From Chondrus crispus (lineage: Eukaryota; Rhodophyta; Florideophyceae; Gigartinales; Gigartinaceae): DNA of 64,000 nucleotides. Of the stretch, positions 53,347 to 63,509 are shown one piece after another. A model generated the notes under the pieces. The model saw only the letters and a list, made by a program, of their open reading frames with translations. It ran no database searches and was not told the DNA's origin. The translations under genes were made by a program, and so were the position numbers. The DNA lies in NCBI RefSeq assembly GCF_000350225.1, contig NW_005178995.1, positions 124,001 through 188,000 on the forward strand, in the 5' to 3' direction. Every line of letters begins with the position of its first letter. The first letter of the stretch is position 1.

Positions 53347-53922
53347 TCCCGGGATTGGCCTCCAGTAACGGACAATTCACGCCCCCTGCGATGTCGATTG
53401 GACTGCGTCGTCAGGCAGCGCGCGCCAAGCAAGGGACAGACGGGACGCAAGGGCCAAAGACAAACGGCAGACAGCGGTAAATTTATTGAAGATGAAAAAA
53501 AGGTTGCCGATGTGGTTCGCCTCACAGTCGACTGTGAGGCGAACCACACTGATGATCATCAGTCGTGGGACAGCAGACCGATTACAAAATGTCTCAAGAC
53601 CAAGGACGACGACAAACTGTCCCGCCTTCTTGACCCAGCCAACAACCGTCCCGGAGCCCCCCGTGTCGTCAAAGCGGACGAGGACAAAATCATTAAGCAA
53701 CGCATTAAATACACTGCCTCCCGGAGATTTGCAATTAACAATTATACATTGCGAGCTATCATGGCTCGCATTGCCAATGATGGTCGACGCGGTTTTCAGA
53801 CGAAGGACAACATGCCCTCCCCGGACGTTATTCGTACCTGGAGAACCCGAAACAGGGATATCACGTTTCCAACAGCCGATCCCACGAATCTTCTAATCCT
53901 AGTTACTCCCCGACTCCTCTAA
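53278..53922 (+). CDS. Possible transposase HTH (CENP-B/Tc5-like) fragment
   Basis: 214 codons. The first 70 come from repeat and GC-rich DNA and may be untranslated. Residues about 125-200 (DEDKIIKQRIKY, INNYTLRAIMARIANDG, VIRTWRTRN) resemble the CENP-B-type DNA-binding half of pogo/jerky transposases. The frame ends without a DDE core, so it is a truncated remnant or a DNA-binding derivative. The 36-bp palindrome at 53512-53547 is inside it. Confidence 0.45.
   Translation: MLPPRFSPSRQKNGGYTAPLKACSRDWPPVTDNSRPLRCRLDCVVRQRAPSKGQTGRKGQRQTADSGKFIEDEKKVADVVRLTVDCEANHTDDHQSWDSRPITKCLKTKDDDKLSRLLDPANNRPGAPRVVKADEDKIIKQRIKYTASRRFAINNYTLRAIMARIANDGRRGFQTKDNMPSPDVIRTWRTRNRDITFPTADPTNLLILVTPRLL
53512..53547. 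repeat. 36-bp perfect palindrome
   Basis: The arm GTGGTTCGCCTCACAGTC is followed directly by its exact reverse complement, with no loop. It lies in the open frame at 53278-53922 without breaking it. Confidence 0.95.
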
Positions 53923-53982
53923 ATCTCCGAAGCACTGCGAATCCCTAAAGTACAAAAACCATCCTACTCCTTACTCCTGAAT

Positions 53983-54215
53983 CCCCTGCCGGCCTGTGAT
54001 CAGTGGCCTCTGATCACAGCTCCCCACTGATCACCGGTCCTAACTCTCAAAATTTGCGCCCCAATTTGCAAATTTTATACAGCAATGACGATGTCGGACG
54101 ACACCCCCTGCCGGCCTGTGATCGGTGGCCACTGATCACAGCTCCCCACTGATCACCGGTCCTAACTCTCAAAATTTGCACCCAAATTTTGCAAATTTTA
54201 CACAGCAATGACGGT
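53983..54215. repeat. Tandem repeat, two units of about 122 bp
   Basis: Units begin CCCCTGCCGGCCTGTGAT at 53983 and 54105. Each contains TGATCACAGCTCCCC and a near-palindrome of TTTGCAAATTTT type. It lies just downstream of the Tnp2-like gene's stop. Confidence 0.88.
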
Positions 54216-54529
54216 GCACCGGTTGACAAGGAGAGTGGGTGTATGGTGAGGGAAACGAAAAAGTTAAGGATCAGACTGGCTGCGGGAACTAGAGAGGTGT
54301 AAGGACACGGACTTCGAAAGGCGGGGATACATAACGAGCCCCCTTGCAACAAGCCCACAAAGGTAGCAGACCTGAATTTTGTTTGCAATAACGATACAGT
54401 TTATATGTCGCAACTACGGATATAGAGGCCGGCGCAGAGCTTATAGTCAGTGCATAAAAGTATGCAGAGCTGTGTGGTAGTACTAAAAACTGTTGAATAA
54501 AGACCAGAGTTCTTGTTCCGCACATATAC

Positions 54530-57500
54530 TTATGCCTGACGTGGCGGATACCCTTCCTTTCGCCCCCACACTTGATAAATTCCACCGTCTGGGAGACTCC
54601 TGTGTTGTACTGCTGAGTTTGATGTGCATATGAGACACATATGGTCGTCGCTTTCGGCGCTGTCCTGCTCGCAGTAGTGCATAACTAATGCCTTTCGAAC
54701 GTAGCTTCCAAGCTCAACCAGCGCTCTTCTTTCGTTTCGTTGTTGTATCATCACCCCGTATCCATCTTCTTCAGCTTCGCACTCCTTCACTGCGCAATAT
54801 CGTGTTGTTTCTTGACTTTCTTTCTCACGAGCGTCCAGAATCCGGACTTGAACCACGGCTAGCACCATCCAGAACCTTCTGTCTTCATCATGCTCAGAAT
54901 CATTGTTCTCATGAAGAGTGAATGTGAGATCAGGATCTGCGGTCGAAACTACAGAAGAATGCAAGGCTTGAATCACGCTCCCATAAGATATAGTGGCCAA
55001 AACAGATGTCTGGTCTCTTTTTCGCCCGTCTGTTATTTTGCACCACTTGGCAGTTCCATATATCTGTACGGTTACGGAATTTCCATGGTCCGGCCGGCCA
55101 CTTCTAAGACGTAGCTTTTGTTTCCATAAATGCTCTAAAAACTCCCTTGCTTTCAACAGAAATGCAAGGTCAGTTGATTGGAACATTTCCGAATGTTGAC
55201 CTCCGTCTGCAGTGTTTCCGAGGTTCATAATTACTGAATTGTCTACGCGCCAGTCCTTCCTACTAAGAGACGACGATAAGAGTCCTTTCCGATGTAATCG
55301 AAGGTTCTGCAGAACAGGAGTTGGGAAGCAGTCCTGAAGCTTTTGTAGAAATCTTCCCGCATCCTGAAGCCCAGAACTGTCGTAGCCCAAGAGATTTAAA
55401 ACCGACTTCGCTGTCTCAAAGCTCCAGCCGTTTTCACTAGTGTCAATGCCTTCAGTTTCAATTGCCAGACGAGTCTTCCAGTCGTTGGCAAGACGATGTT
55501 CCAGAGCCTGTAATTGTGAGTTTTTCATATTGGATTGAGCTACCCCCCTCTTCAATGGCTGATGAGCGCTTTCAAACAACAACTCTTGTACATGTCTTAC
55601 ACTACCGAACAGTGGCAATGTATGTGTGAAGAACTCCAACAATCTGTGAAGGTTTGGTTTGTCCAAATGAGTGGAGGCAAAGCTGTTTGTGCGACACAGC
55701 TTATCTACTCGAGATAGGTAACGAAGTGCCATATTACGAATCTCCAGAAGTCTCTTGGTTCCTCCTTCTTCATTGTGTGTGTCTAATGACCTCTCACCAT
55801 CTATCCTTGAGTCCGGAAAGTATTGCGTTCTGCTCACGAGAGAGGAAAACAGGTCGAGGAGGTCGAGAGCTTCATCGATAGTAGCACAGTTTCCGCTCTC
55901 TCTCTCGCCTGTGATTTTGTTCACGTACCAAGCACTCTTCATCGCCCGTGGTGCTATCAAGAGCAGGCAGTACATAGACGATATCGTCATTGAATGTAGC
56001 ACATGCTTGTCATGGTTGATTAGGCTCTCCTGATATATGAGATAGCCATCCTTCAAAGCCATCTTGGCAATTGCCTCGGCATCTTTGCGTACATCTTTTG
56101 GTAGCAGTGTTATACAGAGATTCATGATGTCGCGACCAATCCCGAGGAAAAGATGATCGGGAGCCACAACGCATGAGCGATACGAATCGAAAACAGAAGG
56201 AACAACCGGTTTGCTACTGCCGAGTACACGAGGCACACGAGCGCGAACTTGTCGCAGTTTCTCAGAGAGTTGATGAAGTGCCTGCAAACTTGTCTCAAAC
56301 GTATCTGCGTCATCCATTCCGAGGGCTTTCAACTCTTCCCTGGATAACTTGGATCTCCTCAATGCAGTAGCCCGGTTCTCATCTCTCGCGAAAGATGGAT
56401 GGTCGGAATGGATGCGGGTTGTGTAACAATACTTGCTTCCTTGAAATCCAGACTTGTCGTACCTACCATAGCTGCATAAGTGACATGGAACATTGGAGCA
56501 GTGCCCTAGTAGGTCCAAAGTGTGGGACACTGCAGGATAGTCTCCAACGTACCCGACGACATCGAGAAAAAGAACAACCTTCTCTCCTTTTGCAGTGGTC
56601 ATCTCAAATCCCTTTTCTGTCCCCTCAATGATATCATCAATAACTGCCGCCAGTACCTCGTTTGTAGATACCCCTGGAGGAGTTAGCCCGATAGGTCTGA
56701 TGGCTCCTGCTCCATTGCGGTTCTCCGGAGCCATACCTATTGGCAGCATGTATACACCACCCATGCTTCCTTTCTTTCCAATGTACGGCGTAAATCCATC
56801 AGAGTACAGAAACATTCTATACACAACGTACTTTCTTCCATCTTCCAAACGTCCACTGCTTTCCGCATCGACGCGATGACCCTTGTTCATTGGATTATTA
56901 TCGGCAGATACTCGTTTCACTACGGTTTTGTCAAACATCTGGTTGTAAACGCCCCTATTCGTTCCGGTGAGATTCGAAACATTTCTTTCAGAAGATACAA
57001 CCAAGCTGGTGGCGTAGTCGTCATCACAGTTCTGTCTTCTCCACATCCTATACACAAGGAAGGGTGTTTGCGTTGGTTCTTCCGAATCTTCGGCGTCTGG
57101 CTGTCCTGGGAGTGCAAGTTCGACGACCATGTCACTGGGAAGGAATGCCCGAGATTCTGGTCTCTTCGTCTTCATCGTTTTGGTACGCTTTGATTTGGAC
57201 TCCGCCTGCGGTTCTGTCCAGTTTGGCTCATCGTAAACAAAGAAGGAAGATACAACTGCATGAAATCTCATGTTCGTTGAGGACGTTACTGCAAACTGGG
57301 CTTGCATCAATCTGCCCTTCACCGCGTCACTTGTTTCGACCGTAATGTTAAGAAGGAGCCCTTTTCGCAGCTTCACTGTCACACCATCTTCGGTTGGAAT
57401 CCGATAAACAGATAGACTGCCAGCCCTATCCTTGATTATTGGAGTGTCCTCAATATCCGAGAACCTCGGTATCTCGATTGACGGATCCATATCATGCCGT

Positions 57501-58363
57501 CTTCCTTGCACCATCTCCCGCAATTTTGCTGTCGAAAAGTCAAGTTTTGCCCAGTTGCTCGGTCTTACAATCATGGTTGGAGCGCTGTCCTGTGAGGTAT
57601 ACTTTCCAACGCCAGCCTTCGACCCAGACTTCGACAAATCCACAGTAAACATTTCTACATGACAAGGAACGAAGAAGTTGGATTTCGCAAATGGACGAAC
57701 ACGTCTCTTCAGAGTAGATGTACTTGGCAGTTTGAGAGTGAGCTGCCTTTCATTCGGTCTCCAGTTCCTAAAGTTGGCAAGTGTCTGATACGCAGTCTCG
57801 CTGAGACGCGTGCTCCCAGTTGCTGTTATCAGTGATGCAATATTTGTCCAGGTCAATCGAATTCCACCAGAAGCGCTTTCGAACATGCTGTCTATCAGCT
57901 CCTCAGACTCCTCAGCTTCGTAGGCATTGTCCTGCTCAACGCTCAATCCAATGTCTAATCCAGAAATTCCTTCGCTTTCTTCACAACGGATCGTGTTATT
58001 TCGTTCGGGGTGAGGACTTGATGGAAGTGCCTCCACACCGTCATGCATGACGCCTTGGTATTCTTGGAGGTCGCTTAAAAGCCCGTCTTTCAAAAGGGAT
58101 GCGTAGGATTCTGACTGACCGTCTAGTAACATGAACCCATCTCCTGGACGTTTAGCTGGCTTTGTAGACAGTTGCCTACATGGCCTTGCTCTTTTTCGAT
58201 TTCTTTCAAGCTGAGGTTCAGAAGAAGATGGTGCGTGCCCATCCGAAGTAGTCCCTTGTGATGCAACATCTTCGGAACGCTTTGCATAAGGTCCGCGTTT
58301 TTTAAGAACCCAACGACTGTTGCTTTGACGCCCCATCTGTGACAGTTTCGACCAGGTCCGCAA
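54530..58363 (-). CDS. Tnp2/CACTA-like (Transposase_21-type) transposase, intact, 1277 aa
   Basis: A single uninterrupted frame. The N-terminal 100 residues are basic and disordered (KKRGPYAKRSEDV, RNRKRARPCRQ). The core has VYRMFLYSDGFTPYIGKKG near 515-530, with a likely first catalytic Asp. It continues with VVLFLDVVGYVGDYPAV and LGHCSNVPCHLC near 600-630, the Asp-Pro / CxxC region that marks Tnp2-type enzymes of CACTA and Plavaka elements. Further blocks follow: LKRGVAQSNMKNSQLQALEHR near 960 (in part) and a C-terminal CLICTSN near 1250. Which of the CACTA, Plavaka or KDZ-like lineages it belongs to is uncertain. No TIRs were identified. Intactness over 3.8 kb in a region of decayed elements suggests recent arrival or retained function. 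Confidence 0.72.
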   Translation of the reverse strand: MRTWSKLSQMGRQSNSRWVLKKRGPYAKRSEDVASQGTTSDGHAPSSSEPQLERNRKRARPCRQLSTKPAKRPGDGFMLLDGQSESYASLLKDGLLSDLQEYQGVMHDGVEALPSSPHPERNNTIRCEESEGISGLDIGLSVEQDNAYEAEESEELIDSMFESASGGIRLTWTNIASLITATGSTRLSETAYQTLANFRNWRPNERQLTLKLPSTSTLKRRVRPFAKSNFFVPCHVEMFTVDLSKSGSKAGVGKYTSQDSAPTMIVRPSNWAKLDFSTAKLREMVQGRRHDMDPSIEIPRFSDIEDTPIIKDRAGSLSVYRIPTEDGVTVKLRKGLLLNITVETSDAVKGRLMQAQFAVTSSTNMRFHAVVSSFFVYDEPNWTEPQAESKSKRTKTMKTKRPESRAFLPSDMVVELALPGQPDAEDSEEPTQTPFLVYRMWRRQNCDDDYATSLVVSSERNVSNLTGTNRGVYNQMFDKTVVKRVSADNNPMNKGHRVDAESSGRLEDGRKYVVYRMFLYSDGFTPYIGKKGSMGGVYMLPIGMAPENRNGAGAIRPIGLTPPGVSTNEVLAAVIDDIIEGTEKGFEMTTAKGEKVVLFLDVVGYVGDYPAVSHTLDLLGHCSNVPCHLCSYGRYDKSGFQGSKYCYTTRIHSDHPSFARDENRATALRRSKLSREELKALGMDDADTFETSLQALHQLSEKLRQVRARVPRVLGSSKPVVPSVFDSYRSCVVAPDHLFLGIGRDIMNLCITLLPKDVRKDAEAIAKMALKDGYLIYQESLINHDKHVLHSMTISSMYCLLLIAPRAMKSAWYVNKITGERESGNCATIDEALDLLDLFSSLVSRTQYFPDSRIDGERSLDTHNEEGGTKRLLEIRNMALRYLSRVDKLCRTNSFASTHLDKPNLHRLLEFFTHTLPLFGSVRHVQELLFESAHQPLKRGVAQSNMKNSQLQALEHRLANDWKTRLAIETEGIDTSENGWSFETAKSVLNLLGYDSSGLQDAGRFLQKLQDCFPTPVLQNLRLHRKGLLSSSLSRKDWRVDNSVIMNLGNTADGGQHSEMFQSTDLAFLLKAREFLEHLWKQKLRLRSGRPDHGNSVTVQIYGTAKWCKITDGRKRDQTSVLATISYGSVIQALHSSVVSTADPDLTFTLHENNDSEHDEDRRFWMVLAVVQVRILDAREKESQETTRYCAVKECEAEEDGYGVMIQQRNERRALVELGSYVRKALVMHYCEQDSAESDDHMCLICTSNSAVQHRSLPDGGIYQVWGRKEGYPPRQA

Positions 58364-58774
58364 CTAGAAGTGGGGCTGCAGTGAAGTTTGGCATGGACCT
58401 CGGCATTAACAAGATTTCAGCAAGCTTACTGCTCTACAGCCGAAAGAAGGTCTTTTGTTACATTTGGCGATGCATACGGTTGTGCCGTTAATATTAAAGC
58501 TTGGTTCAATGAATAGAAACGGTAAAAAGGATATGCTCCTACTCGCATTTTGATGTGATGCCGCATGCAAAAGCTCAATGAATGGCTGTCGTTAAGGACA
58601 GCCATGCTATACCGAATTCGGTAATTTCAAATTGAGATTTCAGTACGACACGTGCCCATGAACAGTTTGAAATATCTAGCTACCGGTTTTTTCTGAACAC
58701 TGCATATATATATGCAGCAATATAGTTCCAGGACCAGATCCAACTCTCTGCACGCGCGTCGTCCGCAGTCTTGA
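58364..58774. other. Upstream region of the Tnp2-like gene
   Basis: AT-rich, presumably the promoter. A short inverted pair (AATGGCTGTCG / GGACAGCCAT) lies near 58575-58608. Nothing else was seen. Confidence 0.45.
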
Positions 58775-59890
58775 TCCACCATGCCTCCCGTTTTCTGACA
58801 GTTTCCTTTCTGCGAGTTGCGTGTTCGGTTGACATATCATCCACACAGTAAGTGAAGCTACTTCTCCCACAGTCTTGACCCACAACGCATCTGTTTCTCT
58901 AACAGTTTCCGTTCTGCGAGTTGCTTGTCTGTTTGAAATATCATCCGCAGTAAGTGACGCCACTTCTCCCACAGTTCTGACCCACCATGCATCCATTTTT
59001 CCAACAGTTTCCTTTCTGCGAGTTGCGTGTTTGGTTTAGATGTCATCCACAGTAAGTGACGCCACTTCTCCCATAGTTCTGACCCACCACGAATCCATTT
59101 TTCTAACAGTTTCCTATCTGCGAGTTGCGTGTTTGGTTGAGATATAATCCACAGTAAGTGACGCCACTTCTACCACAGTTCTGACCCACCACGCATCCAT
59201 ATTTTTAACAGGTTCCTTTCTGTGAGTTGCGTGTTTGGTTGAGATATAATCCACAGTAAGTGACGCCACTTCAACCACAGTCCTGACCCACCACGCATCC
59301 ATTTTTCTAACAGTTTCCTTTCTGTGAGTTGCGTGTTTGGTTGAGATATAATCCACAGTAAGTGACGCCACTTCTACCACAGTCCTGACCCACCACGCAT
59401 CCATTTTTCTAACAGTTTCCTTTCTGCGAGTTGCGTGTTTGGTTGAGATATCATCTGCAGTAAGTGACGCCACTTCTCCCATAGTCCTGACCCACCACGC
59501 TACCACAGTTCTGACCCACCACGAATCCATTTTTTAACAGGTTCCTTTCTGTGAGTTGCGTGTTTGGTTGAGATATAATCCACAGTAAGTGACGCTACTT
59601 CTACCACAGTCCTGACCCACCACGCATCCAATTTTCTAACAGTTTCCTTTCTGCGAGTTGCGTGTTTGGTTGAGATATCATCCACAGTAAGTGACGCCAC
59701 TTCTACCACAGTCCTGACCCACCACGCAACCATTTTTCTAACAGTTTCCTTTCTGCGAGTTGCGTGTTTGGTTGAGATATCATCCATAGTAAGTGACGCC
59801 ACTTCTGCCACAGTCATGACCCACCGCCCATCCCCGTTTCTGACAGTTTGCTTTCTGCCAATTGCGTGTTTGGTTGAAATCTCATGCGGA
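58775..59890. repeat. Minisatellite, 102-bp unit, about 11 copies
   Basis: The landmark GAGTTGCGTGTTTGGTT or a variant recurs about every 102 bases (near 58815, 58916, 59018, 59120, 59222, 59324, 59426, 59550, 59656, 59756 and 59856). One junction near 59480-59520 has a partial extra unit. The outermost copies are the most diverged. The unit is 34 codons long, so the minus strand stays open through several units, reading MDAWWVRTVVEVASLT-type peptides. Coding is possible but unproven, because the frame shifts at irregular units. Confidence 0.92.
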
Positions 59891-60574
59891 GACACGAGTG
59901 CGCTGTAGACGTTTGGTAAGTGAGCGCTTTCTCTAGGCCATGCCGTTGTGCGATTACCTACAAAGCTGTAACGTAAGTTCGCACATTCTCTAACACATTG
60001 AAAGTTTCGAAGAACTGTTCTGACCAAGCTTCACAGCGTTCCTTGTCTCACTGCAGGTCAACCCGCCCGTCTTCTAACTCAGGATCAGGTAAGCCATCAG
60101 TACACCCTCCTTGGTCTATCAGAATTCCAATCCACCATCATGACGTACTGTGACCGTAACTGACCTCTCTTGTTATGTTTCTTGGCGTTGATTATTGTAT
60201 TTAACAGAAGGGCAATGAACCACTGCTGCGGTATTCCGGTATTTGGACGGGGTAGATGTAGTGTATGTAGCCGTAACAATACTCTTTGGTTGCTACAAAT
60301 AAATGTGATGTGAACGCCGCTGGAACCGCTATCGGTTTCATCCTTCGGGTTGGGACCGTTTCTGGACCGGCGGGGTGATATCATCTTTGCAAGAAAGGTA
60401 CTGGATTAACATTTCATTGACTGAGAGTAGGTCGGAGCATTACGTCTAGTGTTGCATTGGAGCTGCGAATGGAGACATATTTTCACTGCCCTGGAGCAGC
60501 AAAACATGGTCGTCGGTGGCTGCGCATATGCAGCGATGATCACCGTCTCATCATTGCATCAATGTAAAAGCGGT
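59891..60574. other. Spacer between two minisatellites
   Basis: No gene was recognised. Short frames on the minus strand (60097-60384) lack motifs. Confidence 0.45.
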
Positions 60575-60892
60575 TGGCCCTGCGGGACCTGCCCGTGTAC
60601 AGCGCCAGCCAGCCATCTACCGCCGCAGGCCAGGCAGAGACGCTGTACCATAACTATGCTGCTTTTCAGCCAATGGCTTTTGGCACTGCGAGACTTACCC
60701 GTGTGCAGCGCCAGCCAGTCATCTCCCGCCACAGGCCGGGCAGAGACGCTGTGCAATAACTCTGCTGCTTTTCAGCCAATGGCGTTTGGCACTGCCAGAC
60801 TTACCTGTGTGCAGCGCCAGCCAGTCATCTACCGCCACAGGCCAGGCAGAGACGCTGTGCCATAACTACTCCGATTTTCAGCCAATGGCGTT
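60575..60892. repeat. Tandem repeat, three units of 106 bp
   Basis: Units start TGGCCCTGCG / TGGCACTGCG / TGGCACTGCC at 60575, 60681 and 60787, each with GTGTGCAGCGCCAGCC and CAGAGACGCTGT blocks. A partial fourth unit begins near 60880. 106 is not a multiple of three, so the open frames here are not a conserved protein. Confidence 0.9.
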
Positions 60893-61009
60893 ATTGGTAA
60901 AAAATGTGCAAAATCGCGACATGAAATCAACAAGCGTTGCTACATTTATGACACATTTTTTGCTGGCCCGGACCAAAATATTTGCGCCGATTTTTTATTG
61001 CCTCCGATA

Positions 61010-61960
61010 GGCTGATTTGACCTTCCTGTGTTGTTCCAATGCGGCGGTTCGCGCGGCGTCAACTTCCAATGTACCTGGCCGAACGACGTGGCCCAGGTAC
61101 TTGATCTTTTCGACGAAAAATTCGCACTTGCGAAGCTTGAGCTTCACACCTGCCTTTTTTAATACAGACAGTGTCTCGTCAACGTGGACGACGTGCTCCT
61201 CCTAGGATTTTCTGAAGATGATGATATCATCTAGATATACCAGACAGCATTTCCAGTGGAACGGAGAGAGCAGGATATCCATGGCTCTCTGAAATGTCGC
61301 TGGCGCGTTGGTAAGCCCGAAGGGCATTCTTGAAAAACGGTAGAGACCTGAGTGACACGAAAAAGCTGTCTTGTCGCGGTCCGCTTCCGGAATAGGCATC
61401 TGCCAATACCCTGAAATCGCGTCCAATGCGGAAAACACCTTGGTGTCTCCCAACGAGTCCAGACACTCATCCATGCGCGGCAAAGGGTACGTGTCCTTCA
61501 CCGTTACCGCGTTTAACCTGCGGTAGTCTACGAAAAAGCGCATCGATCCATCCGGCTTGGGCACTAATAAAACGGGCGACGCCCATTCTGACTGCGCCGG
61601 CTCGATGACTGCTGCTTCTAACATCTTCTGTACTTCTGAGTCCTCGACCTCCCGAGCCTTTGGACCGGCTCGGTAGGGAGCTTGTGCAATTGGCCTTGTA
61701 TCCGGGGCCAGTTCAATCCGGTGGACCGTGGTGATGATCTCACCGAGAGTCCCATCCCACATCCTTGAATACTTCTTCAACATCCGACGGAATCTTTCGC
61801 GCAGCCGGTCCGGCACGTGGCTCAGGTCGAGCTCCTTCACGTCCGGCGAGGGAGGCTCAATCCGCCACTCCGGCTTCGTAGTTGCCGTCGCGGAGAGCCC
61901 TTCCTCCCGTTCTCCCTGCTGGTCCTCGCGATCTTGTTCCGACGGTTCGCATCTTCTCTC
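61010..61960 (-). pseudogene. RT region of the third gypsy element (fossil)
   Basis: RT blocks PIAQAPYRAGPKARE, DYRRLNAVTVKDTYPLPRMD, FRMPFGL-like and the catalytic YLDDIIIF near 61.23 kb. Close to the RTs at 7.3-8.0 and 39.4-40.1 kb in order and motifs but clearly more diverged. The copy is broken. Confidence 0.8.
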
Positions 61961-61969
61961 GCCCATAGG

Positions 61970-63064
61970 CGGCGGGATAGAATTAGTAAATTTTTCCTCA
62001 TCCCTTTCTTGAATTCCAAGTACCTCACCAATGGTGGTATGTCTCTTCTGATCTTTTGCACGGCGGTCCGCCGCTTGCCCGACAAACGTGTCTGCGGGTT
62101 CCGCAGGCGGTACGTCCTGTACGAAAGCAACTTCTTACAGAGGTGGTTGGTCGGATTTAATTCCTCCGACTCCTCCCATCGCGGTCCGCGCCGCGTCGCG
62201 ATGTCTTCTGGCATCGCTTCCTTGTCTCTCCGCGAGGCGGACGAAGTGACTCCGCCTCTTTTGAAGCTCTTCTTATTTGACGAAATTCCATTCCCTTCTG
62301 TCGATCTTCGGTCGGAATTTCTGGAATGGTTCGACGAGCCGTCGCCACCATTTTCTTCTGAAACATTCGACTCCGAATTTGAGTCGCAATTTTCGCGGTC
62401 GTCACTACAGTGACTTTTCTTCTTCTTTCGGCCTTTGGTCGACTTGGGGCTCTTCCACTTGGAATCCCGGGTCCGGACTGACTTGTCCTTCTTCGTTGGA
62501 CTGTCGATTTCTTTTCCGTCGGAGAGCGGTCCCGCGTCCAAACTTGGTTCGGCCCGGCCGGCAGCTTGGTCAAGGTCCTTGAGTCGCGGCGAAGCGCGGT
62601 AGAACCGGTCGTCGATGCTGTCTCTTGTCTTGGCCAGCGTTTCCAGGGCCTGATTCGCGTCTCGCCGCGCTTCTTTCGCGGCGAGCTTTACCGAATCCAG
62701 CACTTCCGGATCTCGGCCCGGGGACGCATCGGTACTTAAATTCTCAACGAGAACCACACGGGCTGTCAGCTCTTCAAGCGCAGCATGGAACTCGGATTTT
62801 AGCACTCCTGTTGCTTCTGAAAAATGCCCAGATGTTCGTCGAACTTGCCCTTCGTCTCCTGACGAATCTCCTCGCACAACTATTCGAACTTCTCTTCCAG
62901 CCATTTTTCTCAACGGCTGTCCCCGAAGGGGACGCTTCTGCAACTGGATCAGTAGCCGAATTTCCTTGGCTTCGTGTACGAGGTTCTCGCAGAATCCTCG
63001 ACTCTCGAGCTGATCCAGCCCTTCTGACCCCAGGACCGACGTCCTTGAGTCGGCTTGATGCCAT
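61970..63064 (-). pseudogene. gag-like region of the third gypsy element (fossil)
   Basis: Lys/Arg/Ser/Glu-rich product with an acidic-basic repeat zone (KGRKKKKSHCSDDRENCDS) and a LLSYRTYRLRNPQ block that parallels the NYKTYRLERRSS block in the gag of the second element. It lies directly before RT in element order. Broken. Confidence 0.6.
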
Positions 63065-63509
63065 GGTCCGCTCTTAATAAACGAGACCTATCGAACTAAT
63101 TTACCTATTTCCGTCTCCTGATTTCAGTTCCAGATTCTAGGTCGGGCTTCGTAGTTTCCAGATTCTAGGTCGGGAGGCCACTTATGTAGTGCAATGTGCC
63201 TGTCAGGCCGGAACCAGGGTCCAACGGTCCAGCGACAACACAACCAACAAACAACAATCAACAAGAGTTGCCGACGGCACAGCCCTACGGAGTGTCCGAT
63301 TCTCCCTTTCCCTTTAAGTGGGTTTGCGGCCCACAGTAGCTCAAGTCCCTGATAGGGGGGGGCAAAAGAAAGAGGCCCGCCCAGGGACGAATGGTGGTAG
63401 AGTCTTGTACAGGCAGCTGCTCGGCGAGTTCGGGGCGGTGACTAGGAAGCCGTGCCCGATGGGTCGTAAATCCAATGTTCGCGGAGCGCCTGTTACACCT
63501 TATACCCTT
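63065..63509 (-). other. Leader region between LTR and gag of the third element
   Basis: Non-coding. A duplicated CCAGATTCTAGGTCGGG word lies at about 63130-63173. The TGGTACTCTTG primer-site word of the other two elements is not seen next to the LTR. Confidence 0.5.

Noticed and set aside
58775-59890. Regular repeats suggesting a CRISPR array
   Set aside because: The whole 102-bp unit is repeated without unique spacers, and the surroundings are eukaryotic.
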